Below, piece by piece: positions 7,380-13,274 of a stretch of DNA of 13,274 nt (positions are counted from its first letter, which is position 1; the number at the start of each line of letters is the position of its first letter). The DNA comes from Pseudomonadota bacterium (GTDB lineage Bacteria; Desulfobacterota; Desulfobulbia; Desulfobulbales; Desulfobulbaceae): the NCBI GenBank assembly GCA_009778235.1, contig WRKE01000292.1, forward strand, positions 1 to 13,274, read 5' to 3'. The notes below the pieces were generated by a model. The model saw only the letters and a program-made list of their open reading frames with translations, was not told the origin of the DNA and did not search any database. The position numbers were made by a program, and so were the translations under genes.

Positions 7380-7456
7380 GCGGCTATCAAGCAGTATGTG
7401 GCCTCGTGCGCGGTTTGGAACCAATTTGCACGAGGTATAGGCTTCGGCCTGGCCGC
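7380..7456 (+). other. Candidate three-way-junction RNA fold
   Basis: GCGGCTA (7380-7386) can pair with TGGCCGC (7450-7456) over seven bases with one G-T pair. Inside, CCTCGTGC (7402-7409) pairs perfectly with GCACGAGG (7428-7435), with GGTT/AACC nested in its loop. AGGC-TTCG-GCCT (7439-7450) forms a cUUCGg tetraloop hairpin; its last base T7450 is shared with the outer stem, so one of the two ends must fray. GCGGC can instead pair with GCCGC at 7369-7373, a competing hairpin. No promoter of its own was recognised and it follows a strong terminator. The fold is seen by eye only. Confidence 0.25.
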
Positions 7457-7579
7457 GAAACGTCGATCCTTGCCGGTCTTTGCTTGTCTATTCGAGGGGT
7501 TCCGTTGTTCCGGTTTCTTTTTTCATTTCTTCTCGGTTATCGATAAGACCTCACCTGCCGCTACTGGACAGGACTGGTC

Positions 7580-7729
7580 ATGGTTTACGCAGCCATTCTA
7601 TCCCTGATTTTCCGCAATACAACAATGACTTCAGTCGAAGCGGCAGCGGCTTTGATGCACAAGGAGACAGGGATGGACAGACCGCAAATGGTAGAAGCCG
7701 GCCCCATCGGCAGGGGTGCGGCAGGTTGA
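7580..7729 (+). CDS. Doubtful 49-residue small ORF
   Basis: ATG at 7580 to TGA at 7727-7729, with AGGA six bases upstream. The N-terminus is hydrophobic (MVYAAILSLIF), the middle Ala-rich, and the end Gly-rich. An internal ATG at 7673 has a stronger AAGGAG site six bases upstream and would give an 18-residue peptide. Third-position GC looks lower than in the neighbouring genes, which argues against coding. I recognise no family. It may be chance. Confidence 0.18.
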   Translation: MVYAAILSLIFRNTTMTSVEAAAALMHKETGMDRPQMVEAGPIGRGAAG

Positions 7730-7834
7730 AGGTAAACGACACCAGACTGAACCAGGCCCGCCCGTATCCAGGGACCAGAGTGATAGGGTGACACCGAAAA
7801 TTTTTTATGTTTTGGCGAAAAACACTTTTTCCTT

Positions 7835-7843
7835 TGCTATACA
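7835..7843 (+). promoter_or_regulatory. Extended -10 promoter of the EAL-HDOD gene
   Basis: TGC followed by TATACA (7838-7843) is a good extended -10 element in an AT-rich stretch; no convincing -35 is needed or seen. Transcription would start near 7850, leaving a leader of about 80 bases before the ATG at 7933. Confidence 0.5.
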
Positions 7844-7932
7844 ATATTGTTCAATACGTTTATTTTAGGGAAATAAAATCTGGGACACACGCGCCCGCTG
7901 TCCGGCCGCCTTTTCATCGCAGGGCATAGACG

Positions 7933-9159
7933 ATGTATGTTTATATTGCACGACAGCCTGTCTTCGACCGCCAGAAGCGCCTTTTCGCCTATGAGGTGCT
8001 CTTTCGGTCAAGCATGGCCAACATCTTTCCCGAAGAGATAGGCAACGACAAGGCCACCCATACCGTTCTGGCCCACATCCTGTTCAACATCGGACTGGAT
8101 GCGATAACCGGCCCCCATCGGGCCCTGATCAACTTTACCGAAAATCACCTCCTGCAAAGGACCTCGTTCCAGCTGCCGCAACAGCGCTGCATCATCGAAA
8201 TTCTCGAATCCATCCTCCCTTCCCCCAAGGTATTCGAGGCCTGCGCGGAATTAAAGGAGCAGGGATACACCCTGGCCTTGGACGATTTTGATTTCAACGA
8301 AAAGTCCGAACAGCTCGTTCCCCTGGTCAATATCGTCAAGGTCGACCTCCAGGCGGTTGACCGAGAACGCCTGGAGGAGAACATGGCCCGGATGCGGTGC
8401 TATCCGGACGTTGCCTGGCTTGCAGAAAAAATCGAGAATTACCAGGAGTTTCAGCTCGCGTTCTCACTTGGCTTTGATTATTTCCAAGGCTATTTCCTCG
8501 ACAAGCCGGAGATCCTCAAGAACAAGACCATCGACACCTCGAAGATCATTCTGCTCAATCTGCTGGCCGAGATATGCTCGCCAAAAGTCGATCTGCACAA
8601 GGTCGAACAGCTGATCACTCCGGATGTCTCGCTTTCCTACAAGCTCTTCCGCTATATCAACTCCGCCTATTATTCGCTGGTCAACAAAGTCACTTCAGTC
8701 CGCCATGCTTTGACCTATCTGGGGGAAAGCGGAGTTCGCCAGTTCATTTCCCTGGCCTCCACCGCGGAAATCTCCGCTGGCAAACCGTCGGAACTGATGC
8801 GGCTGTCGATGGTCAGGGCACGGCTCTGCCAGCTTTTTGCCGTTCACCGTAAAGGAGGGCAGGTGGAGGAATCTCAGCTATTCCTCCTTGGCCTCTTCTC
8901 CTTGCTCGATGCCATGCTGGACATGTCCATGGCCGAACTCACCGCCACGCTGCCGCTCACCGACGATATAAAAAATGCCCTCAACACCCGGACCGGGCCG
9001 CTGGCACCCTATCTCCAGGCGATCATTACCTACGAAAGAGGCGAATTCCAAGAATGCACCAACCATCTCCAACAGCTCGGCATCGCCCCGGAGACCATGA
9101 TCGACGCCTATTTCAAGGCCTTGCGCTGGGCGGATAAGTTCGAAGAGAATTTTCTCTGA
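7933..9159 (+). CDS. EAL-HDOD signalling protein (YuxH/CdgJ family, COG3434)
   Basis: A 408-residue cytoplasmic protein. The EAL domain (about 1-190) belongs to the c-di-GMP phosphodiesterase fold; the HDOD domain (about 200-390) is an HD-like domain lacking the metal site, used for protein interaction and signalling. The EAL signature reads E21-V-L. The residues expected from active EAL enzymes nevertheless appear present: E21, N67 (INFTE), E89 (IEILE), D117-D118 (ALDDFDF), K136 (VKVD), E165 (AEKIE) and Q185 (FQGYF). It may therefore hydrolyse c-di-GMP, although many relatives only bind or sense. The HDOD part includes DVSLSYKLFRYINSAYY (231-247), typical of the family. AGGG eight bases before the ATG is the ribosome site. 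There is no transmembrane segment. It stands alone, facing the convergent nucleotidase gene, so its partners cannot be read from context. Confidence 0.88.
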   Translation: MYVYIARQPVFDRQKRLFAYEVLFRSSMANIFPEEIGNDKATHTVLAHILFNIGLDAITGPHRALINFTENHLLQRTSFQLPQQRCIIEILESILPSPKVFEACAELKEQGYTLALDDFDFNEKSEQLVPLVNIVKVDLQAVDRERLEENMARMRCYPDVAWLAEKIENYQEFQLAFSLGFDYFQGYFLDKPEILKNKTIDTSKIILLNLLAEICSPKVDLHKVEQLITPDVSLSYKLFRYINSAYYSLVNKVTSVRHALTYLGESGVRQFISLASTAEISAGKPSELMRLSMVRARLCQLFAVHRKGGQVEESQLFLLGLFSLLDAMLDMSMAELTATLPLTDDIKNALNTRTGPLAPYLQAIITYERGEFQECTNHLQQLGIAPETMIDAYFKALRWADKFEENFL

Positions 9160-9225
9160 AAAAGCCCGCCTCCGCTTTTCTTGCAATCCACGCTAACGCC
9201 ATTACACTGCCCATCGACTGCCGAT

Positions 9226-11100
9226 TCAACTGTCGATAAATCGCTGGGTGCTGTACTCCTTGACCGGCAAGGGCCGCAGCTCTTTTTGGCCGGCCGGAAG
9301 CTTTTCGATGTAGCGGAGGAAGGCCTCGGCGTAATCGAGCCCCACCTCGATCCGGCGCTCACCGGTGATATTTTTTAAGGTGGTGAAGGAATCGTTGCCG
9401 TCGGCAAGGAAGGAGATGGTGATCACCTTGTAGGTTGCCCGGGGATCAAGGGGGCGATAATTGCCGTCCGCCGCCCGAATTTCCAGGTGGGAGAATCGCG
9501 CCCCCATGGGCTTGGTCAGATCGACCTGCCAGCGCAGCCCGCCGGCATAGGGATAACAGCCGGTGTTGTTCGCCGGGCCCACCACGCCCTCCACCGCGTC
9601 CTCCAGGGTCGCCTTGATCTCAGCGCCGGTGGCGTTGAGCTGGACCAGGGTGTTCTTGAACGGCAGGACCGTGTACACATCCTTGATGGTGACCGGACCC
9701 TTGCTCAAGTCGATCCGGACCCCGCCGCCATTGAGCAGCGACAGGTCGGCATTGAAAAAAGCCCGGCCCTGCTGCAAAAACGCCTCGGCCACCAACTGTT
9801 GCATGTCGCCGCCATGTTCATTGATCCGCTCGCTGGCGTTGCAGGCATCGCCCAAGGAAGAGCGGGAGGGGTCACGTTGGCTGCCCGGCACCCGCCGCAG
9901 GCACAGGTTGTCGGTGGCAGTGGCGATCCTGGTGGCGCCCATCGCCTCCTTTTGTCGGGCATATTGGGCAAGGAGCGATTCGGCCTGGGGATCGGGCGGG
10001 GTGATCCGCAACACGCCGCTGGCGGCGATGTCCCTGCGCACGGCGGCGGCCTCGCCCGGATTCAAGGGTTGGCCGCCCCGGCTGAATTGATCGCCGATCA
10101 GTAGCCACGGGGTGCCACTGCAATCGCTGACCTCGCCGTTGGCATTAAAGCGCACCCGCATCTCGCCGACCACATAGCCGTACTGCCACGCCTGGGCAAT
10201 GCACACTAGCTTGCCGTCCCGGTCCGCACTCCGGGTCGGATAGGGGCCTTCGGGGGTCAAGCCGTAGCGCGCCAGCTTTTCAGGACCGAGCAGGGAATGC
10301 GAATCGCCGCCAATCACCACATCAACGCCGCTGAGCTTCTTGACCAGAGCCAGGTCGGCCTGGTAGCCGATGTGGGTGGCGAGGATGATCTTATGAACAC
10401 CTTGATTTTTGAGGCGGTCGATCTCGGCCTGGGCCACGGTTGCTTCGTCAAGCAAGACGGTATCAGGATCGGGCCGGGACGAGTTCTTGGTTTTGCCGGC
10501 CACGGTCAGCCCGATGATGCCGATCTTCTGGCCGCCGCGTTCAAGCACCACCGAGGGGACAACGGCTTGGGCCGGGCTGGCGTCACGCATCGGTGAAGAG
10601 GGGCCGAAGCGAACGTTGGCGCCTAAGACCGGGGTGGCACAGTTGCCCGCGTGCAAAAACCCGATCATTTTCTTGATGCCGGCGTCACCATTGTCAAACT
10701 CGTGATTGCCCAGGGTGAAGGTATCGAAACAGACCGTCTCCATCAGGTCGGCGTCGGCCTGACCCTCGGTGAGTGTAAAATAAAGATCGCCGGTGCTGGC
10801 ATCGCCGCTGTGGATTTTGACCACATGGGCGGACTCTTTTGCCAAGGCCTTGATTGCGCCGGCCACCCTGGCAAAGCCGCCCCGGTCAACGCTCACCGGC
10901 TCGCGTCTGCCGCCGCCGGTGTCCAGCAGCAGGGTGGCCTGCTCTGGATCGAGGTGGGAATGGTGGTCGTTGATGTGCAGCACAATCAGCTCGAAGGGTG
11001 GTGTACCCGCCGCATCAACGGCGGCCTGCTGATGCGCGGGGCCGCAACCCGCCAGGACAAGGGATAGAATGAGCCCAACAATACCAATGGGTTGGTGCAT
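9226..11100 (-). CDS. 5'-nucleotidase / UDP-sugar hydrolase family lipoprotein (UshA/NutA-like)
   Basis: A 624-residue metallophosphoesterase that probably removes phosphate from extracellular nucleotides or nucleotide sugars for uptake. The signal ends in the lipobox LAGC with Cys19, so it is a lipoprotein; residue 20 is Gly, not Asp, which suggests outer-membrane sorting. The metal-binding blocks are in order: HINDHHSH (42-49), HSGD (97-100), GNHEFDNG (131-138), ATHIGY (241-246) and GGDSHS (264-269). The C-terminal nucleotide-binding domain has NGGGVR (457-462) and FLADGNDSF (564-572), the usual base-stacking region. GGAG six bases upstream supports the ATG at 11100. It lies 58 bp downstream of the M48 protease gene on the same strand, and no terminator is evident between them. 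I see no clear terminator after its stop. Substrate preference (AMP, UDP-glucose, cyclic nucleotides) cannot be told from sequence. Confidence 0.9.
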   Translation of the reverse strand: MHQPIGIVGLILSLVLAGCGPAHQQAAVDAAGTPPFELIVLHINDHHSHLDPEQATLLLDTGGGRREPVSVDRGGFARVAGAIKALAKESAHVVKIHSGDASTGDLYFTLTEGQADADLMETVCFDTFTLGNHEFDNGDAGIKKMIGFLHAGNCATPVLGANVRFGPSSPMRDASPAQAVVPSVVLERGGQKIGIIGLTVAGKTKNSSRPDPDTVLLDEATVAQAEIDRLKNQGVHKIILATHIGYQADLALVKKLSGVDVVIGGDSHSLLGPEKLARYGLTPEGPYPTRSADRDGKLVCIAQAWQYGYVVGEMRVRFNANGEVSDCSGTPWLLIGDQFSRGGQPLNPGEAAAVRRDIAASGVLRITPPDPQAESLLAQYARQKEAMGATRIATATDNLCLRRVPGSQRDPSRSSLGDACNASERINEHGGDMQQLVAEAFLQQGRAFFNADLSLLNGGGVRIDLSKGPVTIKDVYTVLPFKNTLVQLNATGAEIKATLEDAVEGVVGPANNTGCYPYAGGLRWQVDLTKPMGARFSHLEIRAADGNYRPLDPRATYKVITISFLADGNDSFTTLKNITGERRIEVGLDYAEAFLRYIEKLPAGQKELRPLPVKEYSTQRFIDS

Positions 11101-11158
11101 GGTTTGCTCCTGGTTAATTTTTTCTCAGCAAAGAGGCGAGCAGGGACCGTCGTGTCGG

Positions 11159-12961
11159 CTACTCACCCCACCGCCGCTGTCTGAATTTTTTTATTTGCTC
11201 CTGGTAGTATGCCTTGTTGTTCGGATCGAGGCGGATGCTCTTGAGCTGGGTGGCCACCGCCTCCTCGATCAGACCGTTGGCCCAGTAGGCGGTGGCCAAG
11301 GTGTCGAGGATATAACCGCGTTCTTTCAGGAGCGCGGCGGTACTGGCAAGGGACAGGGACCGTTCCGGGTCGCGCAGGCTTTTGTCTTGGGCGGTCACCA
11401 GTAGCCAGGCCAGGTTATTGTTGATTTCCGCGCTCAGCGGCGTCAATGCCAGCGCCTTTTCATAGGCCTCGATCGCTCGCCGTTCCATCTTGCGGTTTTG
11501 TAAAAAATCACCCAGATACATCAGCCACAGGCTGTTGGCAGGCTCTTGCCGGGTCTTTTGGAGCAGCACCGCCTCGGTATATTTCGTCTCATAGCCCGCG
11601 GACAGTTTGTCGACATCGATCCGTTGCAGGCAGAAGACGCCCAGGGCGACGCAGATCCCGTAGGCGATCAGTTGGAGCCCCAGCCTGCGGCCGTGCCGGT
11701 CGATCAGGCTGCGATCGCGCTCACAGCGCTGAAGAAAATCGATCCGCTCACCAATGCCAAAATGATGCCAGTTTTTTTCCTCCCGACTGCCGCCGCCAAA
11801 CAGGATGATTTTCTCAAAGGACTGGATCAGAGCAGTGCTCGTGCCTAAGGCGCGAAAAACGAAGGTGTCGGCCTGCCGTTCGAAATTACGGACAAAATAG
11901 CCGAAGATAAAACGAAAATAGACCAGGAGCAGGACAAGAAGCGGCATGGTTACCAGCACGCCCAGCAGGTTGCCGGGGGTGACGGGCAGATACGAAAGCA
12001 GGCGGTAGAAAAAATCGTTGGCCAGGATGAGATGGGGCAAGGGTTTGGCCACTGCCCCGGCCAGTAAGCTGAATCCGAGAAACAGCACGACATACAGCAG
12101 CAAATGCCGGTGTTTGACATGGCCGATTTCATGCGCCAGCACGCTGTCCACTTCCTCCTGATTCAACGTTTCCAGCAGCGCGGGGGTGATCAACAGATAG
12201 CGCAGATGGGGTATGATGCCCATGATGCCTGCGGTCAGCACCTGTCCTTCGAAAAGCGGCCAGATATATATCTTGGTGTCAATCCGCTGGGATTGGCAAA
12301 AGGCCTGGAGCCGATCCCGCAGCGGCCCTGGCGGCAAGGGCGTGCACCCCCAGAGAATGCGGACCAGAGGGGGAAAGACCAGGACCAGGAAAAAGAGGAA
12401 CAGGATAAACAAGAGGAGATCGCCCCACGATGAACGCAGTATGCTCGCCAGTTCGGGAATGGGCAAAAGCAGCAGGCAGTCGAAGACCAGGGACAAGGTC
12501 AGCCAAGGTAGGACAATGGGGAGGTTGGCCTTGATATTGGTGCCGATAAAGGTGCCGCGGGATAACGAACGTTGAAAAATCCGCTGGTAGCTTGACCGGG
12601 CGGCCAGCCACATCATGATCAGGAGGAGGAAAAAGCAGGCCAGTCCGGCGACATCGGTCAACACTGGCAGTAAGCCACCCAAGGACAAGGGCTTCAGATA
12701 ATATTTGAGATCAAGAAGATAGATGCAAGCGGCGAAGACCAGTACCGCCAGCAGCGACATTTTTTTTTCCGCCGCAAAATAGCCGCTCAATCCGGCGGTC
12801 GACCGGTTGAACACCCGGGCGGCAAAACGGGAAAATCCCCAATAGATAGCGGCGAGAACGGCCAGCGTCCACAGAGGCGGCAGGGTCGGCCGGGTAACGG
12901 GGGTGTTGGTGGAGAAGATGAAAATCGCCACCAGGAAATAGAGCAGATTAGTATACAACAT
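11159..12961 (-). CDS. Multi-pass M48 zinc protease with C-terminal TPR repeats
   Basis: A 600-residue integral inner-membrane peptidase. Hydrophobic segments lie near residues 5-18, 30-43, 68-85, 96-121, 147-167, 179-200, 287-305, 332-356 and 429-445. The protease domain starts around 205; LAHEIGHVKHRH contains the zinc motif HEIGH (277-281), and FERQAD supplies the third ligand Glu361, as in the HtpX/Ste24 (M48) family. The C-terminal part (about 456-590) is built of TPR-like helices (for example RRAIEAYEKALALTP and AEINNNLAWLL), likely for protein binding. Its six segments ahead of the catalytic domain exceed the usual HtpX layout. ATG 12961 has AGAGG seven bases upstream; an in-frame start at 13006 adds 15 non-conserved residues. 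The nucleotidase lipoprotein follows in the same direction. A quality-control role is inferred from the family; the substrate is unknown. Confidence 0.88.
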   Translation of the reverse strand: MLYTNLLYFLVAIFIFSTNTPVTRPTLPPLWTLAVLAAIYWGFSRFAARVFNRSTAGLSGYFAAEKKMSLLAVLVFAACIYLLDLKYYLKPLSLGGLLPVLTDVAGLACFFLLLIMMWLAARSSYQRIFQRSLSRGTFIGTNIKANLPIVLPWLTLSLVFDCLLLLPIPELASILRSSWGDLLLFILFLFFLVLVFPPLVRILWGCTPLPPGPLRDRLQAFCQSQRIDTKIYIWPLFEGQVLTAGIMGIIPHLRYLLITPALLETLNQEEVDSVLAHEIGHVKHRHLLLYVVLFLGFSLLAGAVAKPLPHLILANDFFYRLLSYLPVTPGNLLGVLVTMPLLVLLLVYFRFIFGYFVRNFERQADTFVFRALGTSTALIQSFEKIILFGGGSREEKNWHHFGIGERIDFLQRCERDRSLIDRHGRRLGLQLIAYGICVALGVFCLQRIDVDKLSAGYETKYTEAVLLQKTRQEPANSLWLMYLGDFLQNRKMERRAIEAYEKALALTPLSAEINNNLAWLLVTAQDKSLRDPERSLSLASTAALLKERGYILDTLATAYWANGLIEEAVATQLKSIRLDPNNKAYYQEQIKKFRQRRWGE

Positions 12962-12968
12962 AAAAACA

Positions 12969-12973
12969 CCTCT
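12969..12973 (-). promoter_or_regulatory. Ribosome binding site deciding the M48 protease start
   Basis: AGAGG on the - strand lies seven bases before the ATG at 12961, whereas the start at 13006 has no comparable site. It places the N-terminus directly before the first hydrophobic segment. Confidence 0.65.
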
Positions 12974-13051
12974 GATTGGTTCCCGTCCGCACCACACAAA
13001 AAGCACACCTGGTTACAGCACGGAATGGAACACGGCTTGCGGTCACCCTAC

Positions 13052-13071
13052 GCATATCGGGCGTAATATGC
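13052..13071. repeat. Inverted repeat upstream of the M48 protease gene
   Basis: GCATAT (13052-13057) and ATATGC (13066-13071) form a perfect 6-bp inverted repeat with an eight-base spacer, about 90 bases upstream of the protease start. TACGC/GCGTA (13049-13053 with 13061-13065) is an overlapping second repeat. This could be an operator or chance; no flanking T-tract suggests a terminator. Confidence 0.3.
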
Positions 13072-13144
13072 CAGAAATCGTTTTCCATGCCGCTGTTTTT
13101 TTCTGATCGAGACTTGTTTTTTGGGAAACAATTCAAAAAGTTGC

Positions 13145-13172
13145 TTGACTCTATTGTTGAGATTGGTATTAT
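13145..13172 (+). promoter_or_regulatory. Promoter of the CAU tRNA
   Basis: TTGACT (13145-13150) and TATTAT (13167-13172) with a 16-bp spacer, plus TGG directly before the -10 (extended -10). Transcription would start near 13179, about 16 bases before the mature tRNA. Confidence 0.75.
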
Positions 13173-13194
13173 ATCATGTTCATTGTAACGTAAA

Positions 13195-13271
13195 GGGCCT
13201 ATAGCTCAGTTGGCTAGAGCCACCGGCTCATAACCGGTCGGTCCCTGGTTCGAGTCCAGGTGGGCCCACCA
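13195..13271 (+). tRNA. tRNA with CAU anticodon, probably tRNA-Ile2
   Basis: A full 77-base cloverleaf with encoded CCA. The acceptor GGGCCTA pairs with TGGGCCC; the D-stem is GCTC/GAGC; the anticodon stem ACCGG/CCGGT encloses CTCATAA with CAT at 13229-13231; the T-arm is CCTGG-TTCGAGT-CCAGG; the discriminator base is A. The paired first base rules out initiator tRNA. The acceptor GGGCCTA resembles that of many bacterial tRNA-Ile(GAU) genes, and C4-G69 with C5-G68 are pairs I recall as favouring lysidine modification by TilS. This points to tRNA-Ile2 reading AUA rather than elongator tRNA-Met. The existence of the tRNA is certain; the amino acid is inferred. Confidence 0.93.
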
Positions 13272-13274
13272 TTT

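Larger units (their letters stand above)
7369..7834. other. Spacer downstream of tRNA-Arg, no convincing gene
   Basis: About 470 bases. The open frames here overlap one another on both strands and none shows a recognisable domain. The first 90 bases can fold extensively (7380-7456, listed separately). A 49-codon frame at 7580-7729 is the only short ORF with a plausible ribosome site. The last part becomes AT-rich and leads into the promoter of the EAL-HDOD gene. Confidence 0.55.

Noticed and set aside
7380..7456. tRNA pseudogene (77 bases with a 7-bp closing stem)
   Set aside because: There is no GGTTCxA-type T-arm, no D-arm and no CCA; only the length and outer stem resemble a tRNA.
7244..7932. 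Integrated element using tRNA-Arg as attachment site
   Set aside because: No integrase gene and no repeat of the tRNA 3' end was found in the window.
9213..9237. Inverted repeat ATCGAC/GTCGAT around the nucleotidase stop as a terminator
   Set aside because: The stem is six pairs with a 13-base loop and no T-tract.

Overview
The window reads as an ordinary chromosomal stretch of a GC-rich Gram-negative bacterium. A lipobox-bearing 5'-nucleotidase, a PEP carboxykinase with the Cys-containing P-loop of the GTP type, an EAL-HDOD signalling protein and a multi-pass M48 protease with TPR repeats together suggest a Desulfobacterota (delta-proteobacterial) relative, perhaps near Desulfobulbales. That placement is inferred from protein style only; no phylogenetic marker was tested.

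Layout. 1-612 (+): the C-terminal part of formyltetrahydrofolate deformylase (purU), cut by the window edge. 634-927 (-): a small DUF7352-like protein, convergent with purU. 1155-2657 (+): an exported protein with two SPOR-like modules fused to a class A beta-lactamase-like serine hydrolase. 2876-4768 (+): a divergent transketolase-like thiamine diphosphate enzyme. 4827-4912: a bidirectional terminator plus a second terminator for the opposite strand. 4920-6854 (-): GTP-type PEP carboxykinase. 7244-7320 (+): tRNA-Arg(UCG) with a clear promoter and a strong terminator. 7369-7932: a spacer without a convincing gene; it holds a foldable segment, a doubtful 49-codon ORF and a promoter. 7933-9159 (+): EAL-HDOD protein. 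11159-12961 and 9226-11100 (-): M48 protease-TPR, then a UshA/NutA-like lipoprotein nucleotidase 58 bp downstream, possibly co-transcribed. 13195-13271 (+): a CAU-anticodon tRNA that looks more like tRNA-Ile2 than elongator tRNA-Met.

How the genes relate. The transketolase-like enzyme and PckG are convergent carbon-metabolism genes (pentose phosphate and gluconeogenic/anaplerotic steps) that share a terminator zone but not a promoter. The remaining genes look like independent units: one-carbon/purine metabolism, cell wall, c-di-GMP signalling, nucleotide salvage and membrane proteolysis. No phage, transposase, CRISPR or defence module is visible.

I do not see an obviously new multi-gene system. 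The best leads are the SPOR-like/serine hydrolase fusion, the divergent transketolase, the EAL-HDOD protein with an apparently complete catalytic set, the protease/nucleotidase pair, and the structured spacer downstream of tRNA-Arg.
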